Below, in pieces: positions 35,263 to 45,857 of a DNA stretch of 64,000 bases. A model generated the notes under the pieces. That model searched no databases. It was not told where the DNA came from and saw nothing but the letters and a program-made list of their open reading frames with translations. Within the stretch, counting starts at the first letter, position 1. Each line of letters opens with the position of its first letter. The DNA lies in the NCBI GenBank assembly GCA_023014485.1, contig JAJOZX010003210.1, forward strand, positions 348,001 to 412,000, given 5' to 3'. The DNA is from Bathynomus jamesi (lineage: Eukaryota > Arthropoda > Malacostraca > Isopoda > Cirolanidae). The position numbers and the translations under genes were made by a program.

Positions 35263-35290
<28 letters not shown>
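35263..35290. repeat. (AAT)n microsatellite
   Basis: About nine AAT units inside the LTR-like block. Confidence 0.9.
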
Positions 35291-35293
<3 letters not shown>

Positions 35294-35627
35294 GAAAAAA
35301 ACTTCATTCTCTATATATCATTATTTATGTTGTTTCCTACCTATTGTCTACTGATACCTATCAACCTATCAGTCCATATTTTACGCGTCTCTATATTACG
35401 CACACAACCTATTGTATTACGTACATGTGCGTTCACCCCTCACAAGACATTCATTAGGCTTACAGTAGTTGAGTGGTCGAATTCGCGAATCACAGCAGAA
35501 TTGAACGTTTCTAAGATAAACAACATCTTTCGCTCTGATCCAAATTCATAACATATTATAATGTAATATAACATATTATGTTGTATATAAATTATCTTGT
35601 CATGTCTCATGTACTTGTGTTGTACTA

Positions 35628-35770
35628 ATAACCATATATAATAACCATATATAATAACCATATATAATCTAACCATATAATCTGACCATATAATCTGACC
35701 ATATAATCTAACCATATAATCTAACCATGTAATCTAACCATATAATCTAACCATATAATATAACCATATA
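35628..35770. repeat. AACCATATAATCT minisatellite
   Basis: About eleven tandem copies of a 12-14 bp unit (AACCATATAATCT and variants). Absent from the second LTR-like copy, so it expanded in this one. Confidence 0.85.
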
Positions 35771-36637
35771 TATATATATATATATATATAAAAACACTGT
35801 AAGAATGGTAACGACGTAATGTACTTCAATGAAACTATAATTGAATGTAATGACTTTATATATAATGTAAGAATGTACTTTAATAGAACTGTAAGGGACA
35901 ATCATAAGCGAATGGGAAGTAATCCATAATCGAAATCATAATTGTAATAAACCCAAACAAAAATGTACTCAGTCGTGTACTTCAATTGTACTTGTGTACG
36001 ACTATGAAATGATATCGCCTTCAGAAATGAAGATTCGGCAAAAAAAAATAAGATTAGTTTTTATTTATTTATTTTTTTTTTAAATCTTCATTGGAATCAA
36101 ACATCTGATCGTGTTTAAAAGGGGGGAAACTTAACCTCCAACTGCCGTTCCCCAACATTCAGGCTTATATATTATACATGTATTTGTAAAATGAAGGACA
36201 CTTCATTACGGCTCTCTGCTTTGGTCACTGCTAAGAGACTCCCCTTGTTAGCAGCCTCGCTGCGGGGAGGGGGCAGATGCCCCTTGCCTCGTTAATATTT
36301 TTAGATTCCGGCCTGAGCTATGGTCGAAAGAGGTCGAACCTCTACCCCTGTAAATTCAGAGCACTAACTGTAAATTTTTAAGAAGTAAATCACAGCAAGC
36401 GAAACTTTTTATTTTCCCCCTCGAGTTGGGCTATCTTCAGAGGAATTTAGTCAGTAAAGTAGAAGTATCAGAGTATTATTGAAAGAAAAGAATTAACAGA
36501 GTGTCGACCCCATAAAGCGAGAGAAAAGAATTAGAAAGTTATAGAAGAAAAGTATATAGAAGAAATATCCGTTGCTTGCCTCCGTAACTAGAACCCCCGT
36601 CGATCCGAACCAACCCAGGGCCATAGACGGAGGGGTT

Positions 36638-36641
<4 letters not shown>

Positions 36642-36677
<36 letters not shown>

Positions 36678-36762
36678 GTATAATATATAATATTTAATGT
36701 ATAATATATAATATATAATGTATAATATATATAATATGTATAAGTATAATTATATATATATT
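36642..36762. repeat. (TA)n and TAATATATAATG repeats
   Basis: Right border of the solo-LTR-like block. Confidence 0.9.
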
Positions 36763-36763
36763 C

Positions 36764-37668
36764 AGGGGCGACGCCAGACTTTTCACATTGGTCAGGCACA
36801 AGCATTATGGGCTTGATATGACTTCGATAGAATTCATATTAATGAATATGTAAATTTTGTTTTTTAAGTAATTTTGCTTTTGTTTTCAAAAATTACTTAA
36901 AGCCTACTAAATCAATAAATTGTTTAATAATTATAATACAGTAACTTACTTGTATTTTATTATGTCCTTAGAGAATGTCTTCATCGTATTTAATCTACCA
37001 TGAGTCACTTATACATAAACTCCAACCTCCTCACTCACACACACAAAAAGCACAAAAGAAAAAAATTCAAATGCATTTAAACGAATACGACACGGTCCCT
37101 GAGGTAACTGACAATGAGGAAAGCCGTGCGCAATTCATAGTTGCCACATATCACTATTTTCACTCAAACAGCTTTCTGAGGATGAGATTTGGCATCCAGG
37201 GTAATGTTAGGCACTTAGAAATATGCCTGACTTGTAAACTGAAAAACTCGCTTTTCTCTTCTTTGAAAAAATAGATTGACAAAATTATATACTTATCTGA
37301 TTGTTTTGACAGATGCTATACTAATGTTGATTTTAAATTACATTAAATTTCCTAAAAGTTTCATTTTTTCATAAGTGTGATGCAAGGCATCGGAAATGAT
37401 GCCTGACCTGGCTTTGTGGCTTAATGCGCTCGGTCGCTAAGGCGCCATAAAACAAGTCTGACTTTGCCCAAAGAAGCGGCGTATGGAGAGAAGGAAAAAA
37501 TGCGACATTCTAAAATTTATATTGCTCTATTAAAGTGACCATAATAAATAGATCTTTGAAATACACAAATTTAAATTTTACATAATGACCAGGAAATTAA
37601 ATTTATTTTTCTTTTAAAGTTAGGTCAGGCTCAGCCTGACCTGCCTGACCCCAGCCGTCGCCTCTGAA
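36764..37668. mobile_element. hAT-type MITE, CAGRGGCGACG ends
   Basis: Left CAGGGGCGACGCCAG and right CAGCCGTCGCCTCTG are inverted copies. GGTCAGGC lies just inside each end. It contains an unrecognised decayed frame at 36975-37274 (TVPEVTDNEESRAQF). Flanks are TA-rich, so the duplication cannot be judged. Confidence 0.6.
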
Positions 37669-37675
37669 TATACAG

Positions 37676-37692
37676 TATATATATACAGTATA

Positions 37693-37724
<32 letters not shown>

Positions 37725-37726
37725 CG
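37676..37726. repeat. (TA)n tract
   Basis: Borders the hAT-type MITE on the right. Confidence 0.9.
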
Positions 37727-37756
37727 ACATTATGAAACAACTGAATCACTTTCCAT

Positions 37757-37960
37757 TTTTATTGAATTTTACAAACAGTGACTTCAAACAATTCATCAGA
37801 CATTCTGTTTCTCTTCGAAGGAAAGAGATTTGCAGCTATGCTAAAAAGTCTCTCAACAGGAGCGCTTGATGGCAGTGTAGTGTTGTATTTTATGAACAGT
37901 TCTTTTATCAAAGGTACATGTGTAATTGTTGAATGTCTGATGAATTATTCGCTAAATAAT
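37757..37960 (-). pseudogene. hAT transposase C-terminal dimerisation remnant
   Basis: On the minus strand: [20 protein letters not shown], then [15 protein letters not shown], matching the hAT C-terminal pattern (N..LPSSA.VERLFS..). The N-terminal and catalytic parts are not visible nearby, and a stop lies just upstream. It probably belongs to the element whose terminus is at 34539. Confidence 0.65.
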
Positions 37961-38121
37961 TAGATAATTCTTGACGAGGTTTGTTCTCAGTTTCACAAAT
38001 TTATTACTGACTGAGTCTATGATAACGTATCGCGTTACTGACATTTATTTATGTCGTATCTTTCGATACGATACAAATAATTATGTCATGTTACGTCATA
38101 CCGAGTACGCATACTCTGCGG

Positions 38122-38245
38122 CTGAAAATATAAATCTTGTTATCATAGTAAACGGAATGCTATTTATTTAAGTGTTGAGGAGATGAATAGAATCTTCGTG
38201 ATAGTTGAGAAGTGGGGCGAGGATCGTTATAAAATACCTGCAGGT
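38122..38245 (+). pseudogene. Unrecognised gene, 5' part interrupted by family A copy A3
   Basis: An open frame follows a TGA near 38120. The best start is ATG at 38182 (MNRIFVIVEKWGEDRYKIPA). At 38245 it meets transposon A3. The same frame resumes exactly after the 8-bp duplication at 43903 (VGTRREQISDAPS). The continuity shows the frame existed as one piece at the time of insertion. Function unknown. Confidence 0.5.
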
Positions 38246-39185
38246 TAGGGTGCCACATAAAAATCATTTTTTGATTTTTAGGACGGCCCTTTGTGGGATT
38301 GTTAGGTTGGGGGAAAAAGCCCTGAATATGAAATTTTAGCCAAATTGAAGGATATTTAGGGGTTCCGCATCGACCATCTCTGGCGTACCACGTGTCAGAA
38401 GTAATGAGTTTCTCCAAGAAATTACTCCAGCTCCAAGGGGTAAAGTAACATGTACAATGTCAATATAAATGCTATCATATACCATGGCGTAGAGGACAGT
38501 CACAGCTATATTTCCATAGCATTAAGTTTATCCCATCTCCAATATTTTCTTTTATATTAATATTTTTGTCGCGGTTCAAAAGTTTTTTTTCAAAGTTTCA
38601 CCTTAATACGTTTATGCTTTGTAATCCAAACCACACCAACCGGCAACCAGCTTATAACAACACAATACGCAACTAGCAAACAGTGCAAACACCTTAACAA
38701 TATTGTTCAACATTATTTCATAATTAATTGGAATAAACTTGTCCCACCATGCCTGGGTAGCAGGATACTATTCTCTGTGTGTAATGTTATTAATAATACA
38801 AAATCATTAAATCAATTTCAATTTTATTGCAACAAAACAACTTAATATTATTAAAATAAAAAACATTTTATTCCGTATTAATCATAGTAATATACTGAGC
38901 CTACTGGCCATATAAATCAAAATAATAACTAAGAAATAAAGTATATACGATTATACATTGTTATACAGGATTAATAGGAGTAACACCCTATAAAAATGAA
39001 GCAAATTCAAATATACCATAAAGTACTCCCAAACCCGTTAAGGATTTCCGCTGCGGGCGCTCGGGTGCTCTTTGCGGTGCTTCTCAACGACTTGCATCAA
39101 GTACTGCCGTTGCTCCTCGTCCTTGGTGAGTGCGAGATTGTAGTTCTGCATCAGCGCGACCCCTCGCGCCCGGACATTGAAACGC

Positions 39186-41299
39186 TCAACGTAGAGACAC
39201 GGCGTTTCCCCGCCAGGTAGGACGCATTGTTCGACCAGTAGCCCGCTCCAACTCTAGGAAAGAAGTATTGATCGCGAGCCGCTCGAAAAGAAGCGTGCTG
39301 GATGTCGTGCAAAAGTCTGCGACTGTCTTTCGCTCGAGCTCCTCCGGGCAGACGTCCAGGGCAATGCGCTTGGGTGGCTCCTCGGTGCCCTCGACATCCT
39401 TGATGGCCGTCGCAATTCGACTTTTCTCCTCCAGCGGAGTGTCGTCATCGAAGAGAGCGAGGGCGGCCAGGTGTTCACTCAGGTACCAGAGATGTCGTCG
39501 AAACACAGGGGAGGTAGCCTTGGACACGTCCTTGTCCACCTTGTCGTAGTCAACCAGCGCCTTGAGCATCGCCAGGTCAGTTCGAGGGGCAGCGGCGGGA
39601 AGGGGCGCCGTAAACCAGGCCGGAATGTAAACCAGCAGCGCAAAGTTTACGAAGCGCAGGATGCCCCGGGCCTCGCGAGCCTTAATAGGGAGCTGCTGCC
39701 GGAAGTGGTGGAGCTTGATGGCGTATATCACTTTGGCCATCCACCGGGCGCGGTGGAGTGCGCCCCGTCGCATGAAGCGCACACCTCGCTGAGGGACGCC
39801 TCCAAGCGCTATGATCGCCAGCTCCAGGAGCTCTCGGTAGTCGTCCCGCGGCTGGCCCTTGGTGATGTGACCCTTGAAACGCGCGATCAGATCGTCTCGC
39901 GCCTTGAGCAGCGGCTTAGTAAGGTCTTCCTTGGAGATGGCGCTGAATTGGTCGGTGCAGACGGATTGCCAGCGCTCCTTCAGTCGCGAGAACAGTTTAA
40001 TGTCAGGGCCAGAGGAGGGGCCCATGCACTCGATGAAGGCTTTCTCTGCCACCAATTCTAGCATGTGGTGCCGACAGGCCAGGTTCAGCAGCTGGCGGTG
40101 AAGGCCTGCTCGATGAAGACGCAAGCGCCCGAAACGACGCCCGTGTTGGCAGCTGTCGTGTCAAAGGAGAGCCCGACGACACGATCAGCGATTCCCCAGT
40201 CATCCAACGAGTTCAGCACAGCATCTGCTTGGGCGCGACCAGTTCCAGCAGGCAGCTTCGGCACGGAGAGAAGTTTGTCGACGCCATCGCCGGACACGAC
40301 TATGGCGAGGCGATCGACCTTCTTGCCGCTGAAGTCGGAGACCATCTTCCCGTCCCAGTGAACGATGAGCGGGACACTGGGATCGAACGTCATCTTCACT
40401 TCTTTGGCGATTTCCCCTCGATGACGCAATCGCCAACGCCGAATCGTCTCGTGACTGAGAGCCAGTTCATCTGTTTCTTGAATATCCAGACTCGAAGCAG
40501 CTGCTTTCATGAGTTGAACGGCTCCACGGTTGCTTGTTTTGGTCTGGTCCAGTGCCGACGCTAGGTCTTGAGTCATAATGTTCTTTTTGCGACGGCGCTT
40601 TGTAGGTGGATTGGTTTCCTCTTCTGTCGAGCAATTAGGCGACGACGACGAGTTTGATGATGTAACTGTTGCTGTTGCCAGTGATTGCTCTGATTGCTTT
40701 TGGCGTTGCCTTTCTTTGGCAGCTTCACGCGCGGATGCACGTTGCTCAATTCCAGTGAGGATTTTGTCCACCCCGGACATGACACCACGGCGACCCTTTT
40801 CGCGTTGAACAAGAAGGAAGTCGCGATCCTCCTGGATGGTGATGACGGAGAGGGCGTTGTCGAGAGCCACGTCAAAATTGTCATCGAGTCCCTCGGTGAA
40901 GGCCGCCCTGGCTGCCTCACCTGTGGCGCCGGACCGCTTCCGGCTGCGCTGCAGTGCCTGCCAATTGTCGTAAAGTCTAAGCAGTTTTCGCGCGGCGCTT
41001 TTGGAGGTCATGGTCGGGATTCTGGCCATAGCCCAGAAAGTATACACCTCGACGATCACATTACGCGCCGCCTCGGCTAGAAGTTGTTTTTGCACCTTAT
41101 GAAACTGTATAAACCGGCGAAGCACTTCACCATTTGAAGGTAACCTGTTTCCCGTTAGGGGGCTTGGGTTGGCGTGTCCGATTAGCCATATCTCGGTCTT
41201 GGATCTCAGTGAGCTTGCGGTAGCCATCACGAGATGATCACGCGTTGAATGCGTGAAGGAGACTGATTGACTGAAGACTGTGACAGTGTGACTCACCAC
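39186..41299 (-). pseudogene. Family A transposase-like gene, almost intact, one frameshift
   Basis: The first frame (41299-40085, 404 aa; a downstream start at 41227 aligns better with the other copies) has a helical N-terminus (IWLIGHANPSPLTGNRLPS), a basic low-complexity linker (PPTKRRRKKN), and LSHETIRRWRLRHRGEIAKE. VHWDGKMV follows at about residue 315 and SFDTTAANTG at about 375. A single frameshift near 40090-40120 leads to 39186 (about 300 aa): NLACRHHMLELVAEKAF, GPSSGPDIKLFSRLK, FMRRGALHRARWMAK and a C-terminal helical region. HWDGK and FDTT are good candidates for the first two catalytic Asp residues, and CRHH resembles the C-x2-H signature of several transposase superfamilies. G+C is visibly higher than in the surroundings. 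No introns, unlike A1 and A2. Confidence 0.75.
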
Positions 41300-41539
41300 A
41301 CTAACCCGGCGTTGCGCTGTTGCCAGATCTCAATGCTGAAAATTAGTGAAAATATATACAATGAGAAGCAAATATTAATTATAAATATTTAAATTTATGA
41401 AATGCATAAATTACACCAGTACACATTTGAAAACTTGTCGATCGATTTTTACAAACTAGTTGGTGATTCTATATAATTTGAGTGCGCTGATCTCAAAAAT
41501 ATAGTTAGTTTTTCCCTATCACGTATGGTTTTCTTACTA

Positions 41540-41765
41540 CAGGGTATGTCATAAATCCCCCATTTATCCCCAAATGTGAACCATCTTATCGAGACCAACA
41601 TTGGATTGCACATGCCAAACCACAAATTTTGTTGTTATAGACTACAGTAACGCTTACATAATAATGTAGGGTAAATATATATAACAACCAGTCCCGTTCC
41701 CAGCAAAATACTCTCTCCCCTCCCATTAATGGGTGGTTAACATTTGGGGAAAGATGAGGTATTAC
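41540..41765. mobile_element. Probable small MITE inside B2
   Basis: ATTTATCCCCAAATGTGAACCA (about 41561) and TGGTTAACATTTGGGGAAAG (about 41734) are inverted near-copies flanking roughly 150 bp without coding. The left edge starts ACAGGGTATGTCATAAAT. Confidence 0.45.
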
Positions 41766-41805
41766 TTAATGTGCAAGGGTGGTAGGAGGATTTTATTTGG
41801 TTCAA

Positions 41806-42897
41806 CTAGATGTTCATGTAAATGTTCTTTGATCCTGGGGTAAGATTCTCTCTAGGAGGCCAAGTTTTCCTCTTCCAGTGCTGGTCACGTGCTCGACTAT
41901 CCCATTCGCAGATGAAACATGGCATCTTAGTGTATCCTGATTGCTGCCCAAGTAACATGCAAAGGACTTTGAGATCCCCACACAATATCCAGCTGTGATT
42001 TTGATACTGAATTTTTTCCAGAAGCAGTTTCATGTTATCATAGGTCTCTTTTAAATGAGTAGAATGGGCCACTGGGATTGATGCATATTTGTTACCGTTG
42101 TGCAGTAACACTCCTTTTAGACTGGTTTTAGAGGAATCTATAAACAACCTCCAGTCACTGGTTTGGTATTCGATGCCTAGCTTGCACACTAATCCTGTGA
42201 TGTCCTTGCAAAATACCAAGGGACCATCTTCGAAAAAAGGCACGAAGTCTTTCTCACGATTTCTGTACCAAGCGAAGTATGTGTCGGATGCCAATAAATT
42301 GTTCTCCTGCAATCTAGACCCCAAAAGTTCTGCAGAGTCCTTAGGCAGATTCAAATCCCTGACGAAGTCATTTAGTTCGGCTTGGGTTAATGGTTTAGGA
42401 TCTCGGTCAGCTGTTGGCTGTTCATAAACATCATCAGTGTCTCGATTTGGAGCTGAATCAGAATCTGAATTGTATTGATCCAGACTTTTGGGTGGGCGGG
42501 GAATAGGAACTTCTGGACCATGGGGTACCGGCCTTAATGTAGATGGAAGACTTGGGTATTGAAGGCTCTCTTTATTCTTTGCATTATAACCTTTAACATT
42601 GCAAGAACAGAAGTAGCAGTCGTCGGTATGGTTTCTAAGCTCGCGCCATACCATAGGGATCCCAAATGGCAAACTTTTCTTTTTACCTTTGCTCCAATTC
42701 CTTAGTGCCGCAACACACGTAAGACAAACCTTGTGTGGAGCCCAACTTTTGTCTTGATCTCCTAATTTAATTCCAAAATAAGCATGATAAGCTCTCTCAA
42801 TGAAGGTCGTTATATTTGTCCTTTGTTTTACAACAACATACCGACCACAAATATAACAAAATATGTCTGGACTATGGGTACATCCTCTAGAAGCCAT
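41806..42897 (-). pseudogene. Family B transposase-like gene, N-terminal 363 aa
   Basis: The frame starts at 42897 (MASRGCTHSPDIFCYICGRY) with CxxC pairs, then FGIKLGDQDKSWAPHKVCLTC and KSLPFGIPMVWRE with DCYFC, suggesting a zinc-binding N-terminus. It continues LTQAELNDFVRDLNLPKDS, DWRLFIDSSKTSLKGVLLHN, WILCGDLKVLCMLLGQQSG and MPCFICEWDSRA, where B1 exon 3 begins. It ends soon after (WPPRENLTPGSKN). The downstream half seen in B1 (LPPLHIKLGLMK...) is deleted. No intron here, unlike B1. The open frame is intact, so decay is recent or the deletion derivative is young. Confidence 0.75.
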
Positions 42898-43148
42898 TAT
42901 TAAAATTTTAAAGACGTAATGTTAGAATTATCTATCTGAAAAATATGAAAAAACTAAATTAATTAAAGATAAAAAAGGTAAAAAATTACAAAACGCCCCA
43001 AAATTGTTTTACTAATAACTTTAAAACTGTGGGTGATAGAAAAAATCTGGTAGCATTTTTTAATTCAGCGCAGCGAACTGCTTCAGAATCACAACTCAAA
43101 ATAAAGAAATCGATTTTCATGCAGACCGGTGTTATAGCAATATATATG

Positions 43149-43672
43149 CAGGGTTGGCTGGTTTAACCCAAATGGTTTAAACCATGGTTTCATTTAAAAA
43201 AAACCATGTTTTTCTGGGGTTTTTTGTTTTTTTATAATTTCAATTTTTACAACACAAATTATTTAATTCATAAACTAATAGCTCTAAAACTAAAACTTAT
43301 ATTTATATTGATAAGACCTAAAAACCATCAGTTCAGGGTAGCCTAGTATGTACGGTAGTATATAATATAGCTACCTTGCACTAGCAGGCCTATTTAATAG
43401 TGGCATTGCACATAAAAGGATTGAAGTTACCTGTATCAATTACATTATAAACGCATGTAGCTACAAATATAAATGTTGTTATTAGGTTTATTTTCATTTT
43501 TGTGAAGTTAGCACTTCTTACATCTAACATCTTCCAATTAAAAAATGAGACAGTCAGCAATTCTAATTTCTGAGTACCAGTACCTAATTGAGTTATCTGA
43601 GTTTTTTTTTTTTTTTTAAAACCATTGGTTTTTTTTTTTTTTTAATAAAAACCATGGTTTTTTTCAACCCTG
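43149..43672. mobile_element. hAT-type MITE with CAGGGTTG ends
   Basis: Left CAGGGTTGGC and right TTCAACCCTG, with AAACCATGG repeated inside both ends. Flanks are TA-rich (TATATATG / TATAGTAT). Nested in A3. Confidence 0.7.
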
Positions 43673-43894
43673 TATAGTATATATGTAATAGTGCCATGGT
43701 AACAGGTTTCCCAGATAAATCCATTATTTCGAACACACGGTACAACAGAAACGGTCGATGCGGAACCTCTAAATGTACTTCGATCGGGCTCAAACATCAT
43801 ATTTAGTGTTTTCTCATCCAACCAAACAATATGACTAAGGGCCATTCAAAATTTCCAAATTCTAAAAACTGCCCCTATAGAGTGTGGCACCCTA

Positions 43895-44470
43895 CTGCAG
43901 GTGTAGGCACAAGAAGAGAACAGATTAGTGATGCACCCTCATATACCATTATTTGTTCGTTATGTATAAATCGCGACCAGCCATTCATTGATATACGGCT
44001 GATGTGGGAGAATGCCGACGTGAAACCGTTTCATTCTCGACAGGATGTTTGAAATCGTCGGTTTCCGAAAGCTAAAGCCTATATTAGACGCACGTGTTAC
44101 TGATATGCTTTATTTTGACACGGTTCTTGAATACGCATATACCGCTCTGCTCGACGGGTTTACCGAGTGTAGGACTGAACATGGCGAGAATGGCTTGGAA
44201 CTGGATGCGTATTTAAAAGGTATAGACTCTTCGAAATATATTGAACTTTGGTACAAAGGACTTGAGCGGTACAGGGCTGAGCTCACCTACACTGAGCAGC
44301 TGTCGCCACGACTTAGAAGATTATTTCAAGTGCCGATATGCGTTGTGAAGATGAGTTTACGGTTAAAAAGCTCGAATTGGAAAGAATAAACCCTCGATTA
44401 GAAAGGAGTGTTTATAAACTTGAGTTTAATAATGGCGAACGATGCCCTCTTTGTGCGTACTTTTGATTGT
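43895..44470 (+). pseudogene. Unrecognised gene, 3' part after family A insertion
   Basis: The frame from 38182 resumes at 43903 (VGTRREQISDAPSYTII, then CSLCINRDQPFIDIRL) and stops at 44052 in an overlapping ATGTTTGA. The next frame (44045-44389, MFEIVGFRKLKPILDARV, LDGFTECRTEHGENGLELDA, YKGLERYRAEL) continues without a gap. A third piece near 44360-44465 reads KKLELERINPRLERSVYKLE and ends CPLCAYF. This may be one gene with frameshifts or two overlapping genes. The composition looks like the Polinton-type region at 61-63 kb, but I find no family signature. Function unknown. Confidence 0.4.
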
Positions 44471-45857
44471 ATTCTGTCCGTGTTTAAAGAGAGTGATAAC
44501 TTGCCAACCATTAGTGGGCACAAAAATAGTATTGAACGAATAGAAGGCCCTTTACATCGAATATAGGCATCCGCATAACTTCAGTGGTGAAATAATGTTA
44601 AATTGTGTTTATTGCATAGTACAAAGCAACAATAATGTAACTGTAGACTCAATCACGTGCGAGTTTAGTATTTTAGTTAAGCGCAGTAGAACATAAAGAG
44701 CATGTATTTTGACGTATATTATTTTGAAGTTTATATATAAATGTGTATTTTTCTCGCAAAGATGTTGATTCAGCTAAGAATATATTTAATTGGTATTGTT
44801 ATTATTATATTATTATTATTATTTAATATAAATGCGTATTTGTTCGTACATATATCAAATGTGTATACAGATTTCTCCTGTACTATTATTATTTTTGATG
44901 CTTATATAAGTGTGTATTTGCTCATACATATATTAAATGTGTATATAGATTTCTCCTGTACTAATATTATTATTTAAGAATGTATAATATGATATATATC
45001 CTTCGTTTAAAGTGTGTATGTATTTTTTGCTGTATTGCATTCTCCTGAACTATTTTTGAATGTATATTTATTTTCTATATATTTCATGTATGTTAAATTA
45101 TTTCCAATAATTTGTCTAAATAAACTGAATGGTGTAGTTGTGTTTTATTATCCAATAAGCGCTTGAAATAAATGCCATCCTGGGTGTGTGTATATATATA
45201 TATATAAATAAATAAACGATGTTAAGGAATAACTGGGTTGATGGGAATATATAAACGATGCATGTGTGCTTCGATAAATATATATATGTATACACCACAC
45301 CAAATGGCTGGTTACGCCATCTATGCCGACTGGCGGCTTAACCCAACTGGCGGATTAAGACTTCTAAGCTAGCTGTGAGGTCAAGAGCGTCCAGTAAGTG
45401 ATGTGATATGCCTGCAAGAACATTTCCATTAATTAAATAAATAGCGCAATCTGGTACCTCAAATGTTATTAATATATATACATATACACCTAAACAAGCC
45501 ATTTACAGCCAACTGACTGCTTAAACCAAATGAGGATTAAGCCTTCTAAGCCAAATGAGGCTACCATGAATTCTCATTATGCGTCTGGAGGTCCAGGCAA
45601 AAAGATGTTCGCTCTCTCTCTCCTCTCTCTTAGGTTAGGTTTGGGTGGGTTTCCCCTAGCTTGTGGCAGCTTGGGGGATTCCCCCTGCCCCCTTTTTTTC
45701 CTTTTATCTTTTTTTTGGGCCACCGCCAGGTGCCAACCCCCATAGGTGCCAGCCCTCTCCCCTTTTGCAACAATTGATTAACATTGCATTGCAATTTGCA
45801 CTCTACCATTTTGCGGTCATGTTACTAAGGTTTTCATTTACAAACATTTACATGCAC
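44471..45857. other. AT-rich, no gene recognised
   Basis: It contains short TTATTATT tracts and a (TA)n at about 45187-45205. A 60-80 bp direct duplication (TCCTGTACTATTATTATT, 44878 and TCCTGTACTAATATTATT, 44954) lies in the 44830-44980 part. No coding frame is credible. Confidence 0.5.

Larger units (their letters stand above)
34780..36641. mobile_element. Solo-LTR-like block, copy 1
   Basis: It starts TGTAAAAATGAA and ends GGGGTTAACA, i.e. TG...CA termini, with (TA)n on both sides. It shares with 55106-56634 the blocks CATAAGAACCAAAATCGCTT, CACAACCCTACGATCTACC, GGTCGAACCTCTACCCCTGT and TCCGTTGCTTGCCTCCG. There is no internal coding. LTR identity is inference from the termini and repeated structure. 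Confidence 0.5.
41414..43131 (-). mobile_element. Family B transposon copy B2, internally deleted
   Basis: Ends CACCAGTACACAT (41414) and ATGCAGACCGGTG (43119-43131) match the CACTGGTATGCAT ends of B1. TTA flanks both sides (41411-41413, 43132-43134). It retains only the first coding part and is nested inside A3. Confidence 0.65.
38246..43894 (-). mobile_element. Family A DNA transposon copy A3, complete ends, 8-bp duplication
   Basis: Termini TAGGGTGCCAC (38246-38256) and GTGGCACCCTA (43884-43894) are a perfect 11-bp inverted repeat inside divergent arms of about 170 bp. Each arm contains TTTAGRGGTTCCGCATCGACC. CTGCAGGT abuts both ends (38238-38245, 43895-43902). The 5.65 kb includes the transposase-like gene (39186-41299), family B copy B2 (41414-43131) and a MITE (43149-43672). 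Without those two, the element would be about 3.4 kb. An 8-bp duplication fits hAT, P, MULE or an unnamed superfamily. Confidence 0.85.

Noticed and set aside
37425..37475. GCTTTGTGGCTTAATGCGCTCGG as a tRNA start
   Set aside because: No B-box GGTTCRANYC follows at the expected distance and no cloverleaf pairing is seen.
40085..41080. Plus-strand frames opposite family A copy A3 (e.g. 39471-40061, 40694-41080)
   Set aside because: The minus-strand frame has conserved motifs shared with two other copies. The plus frames are antisense shadows in G+C-rich sequence.
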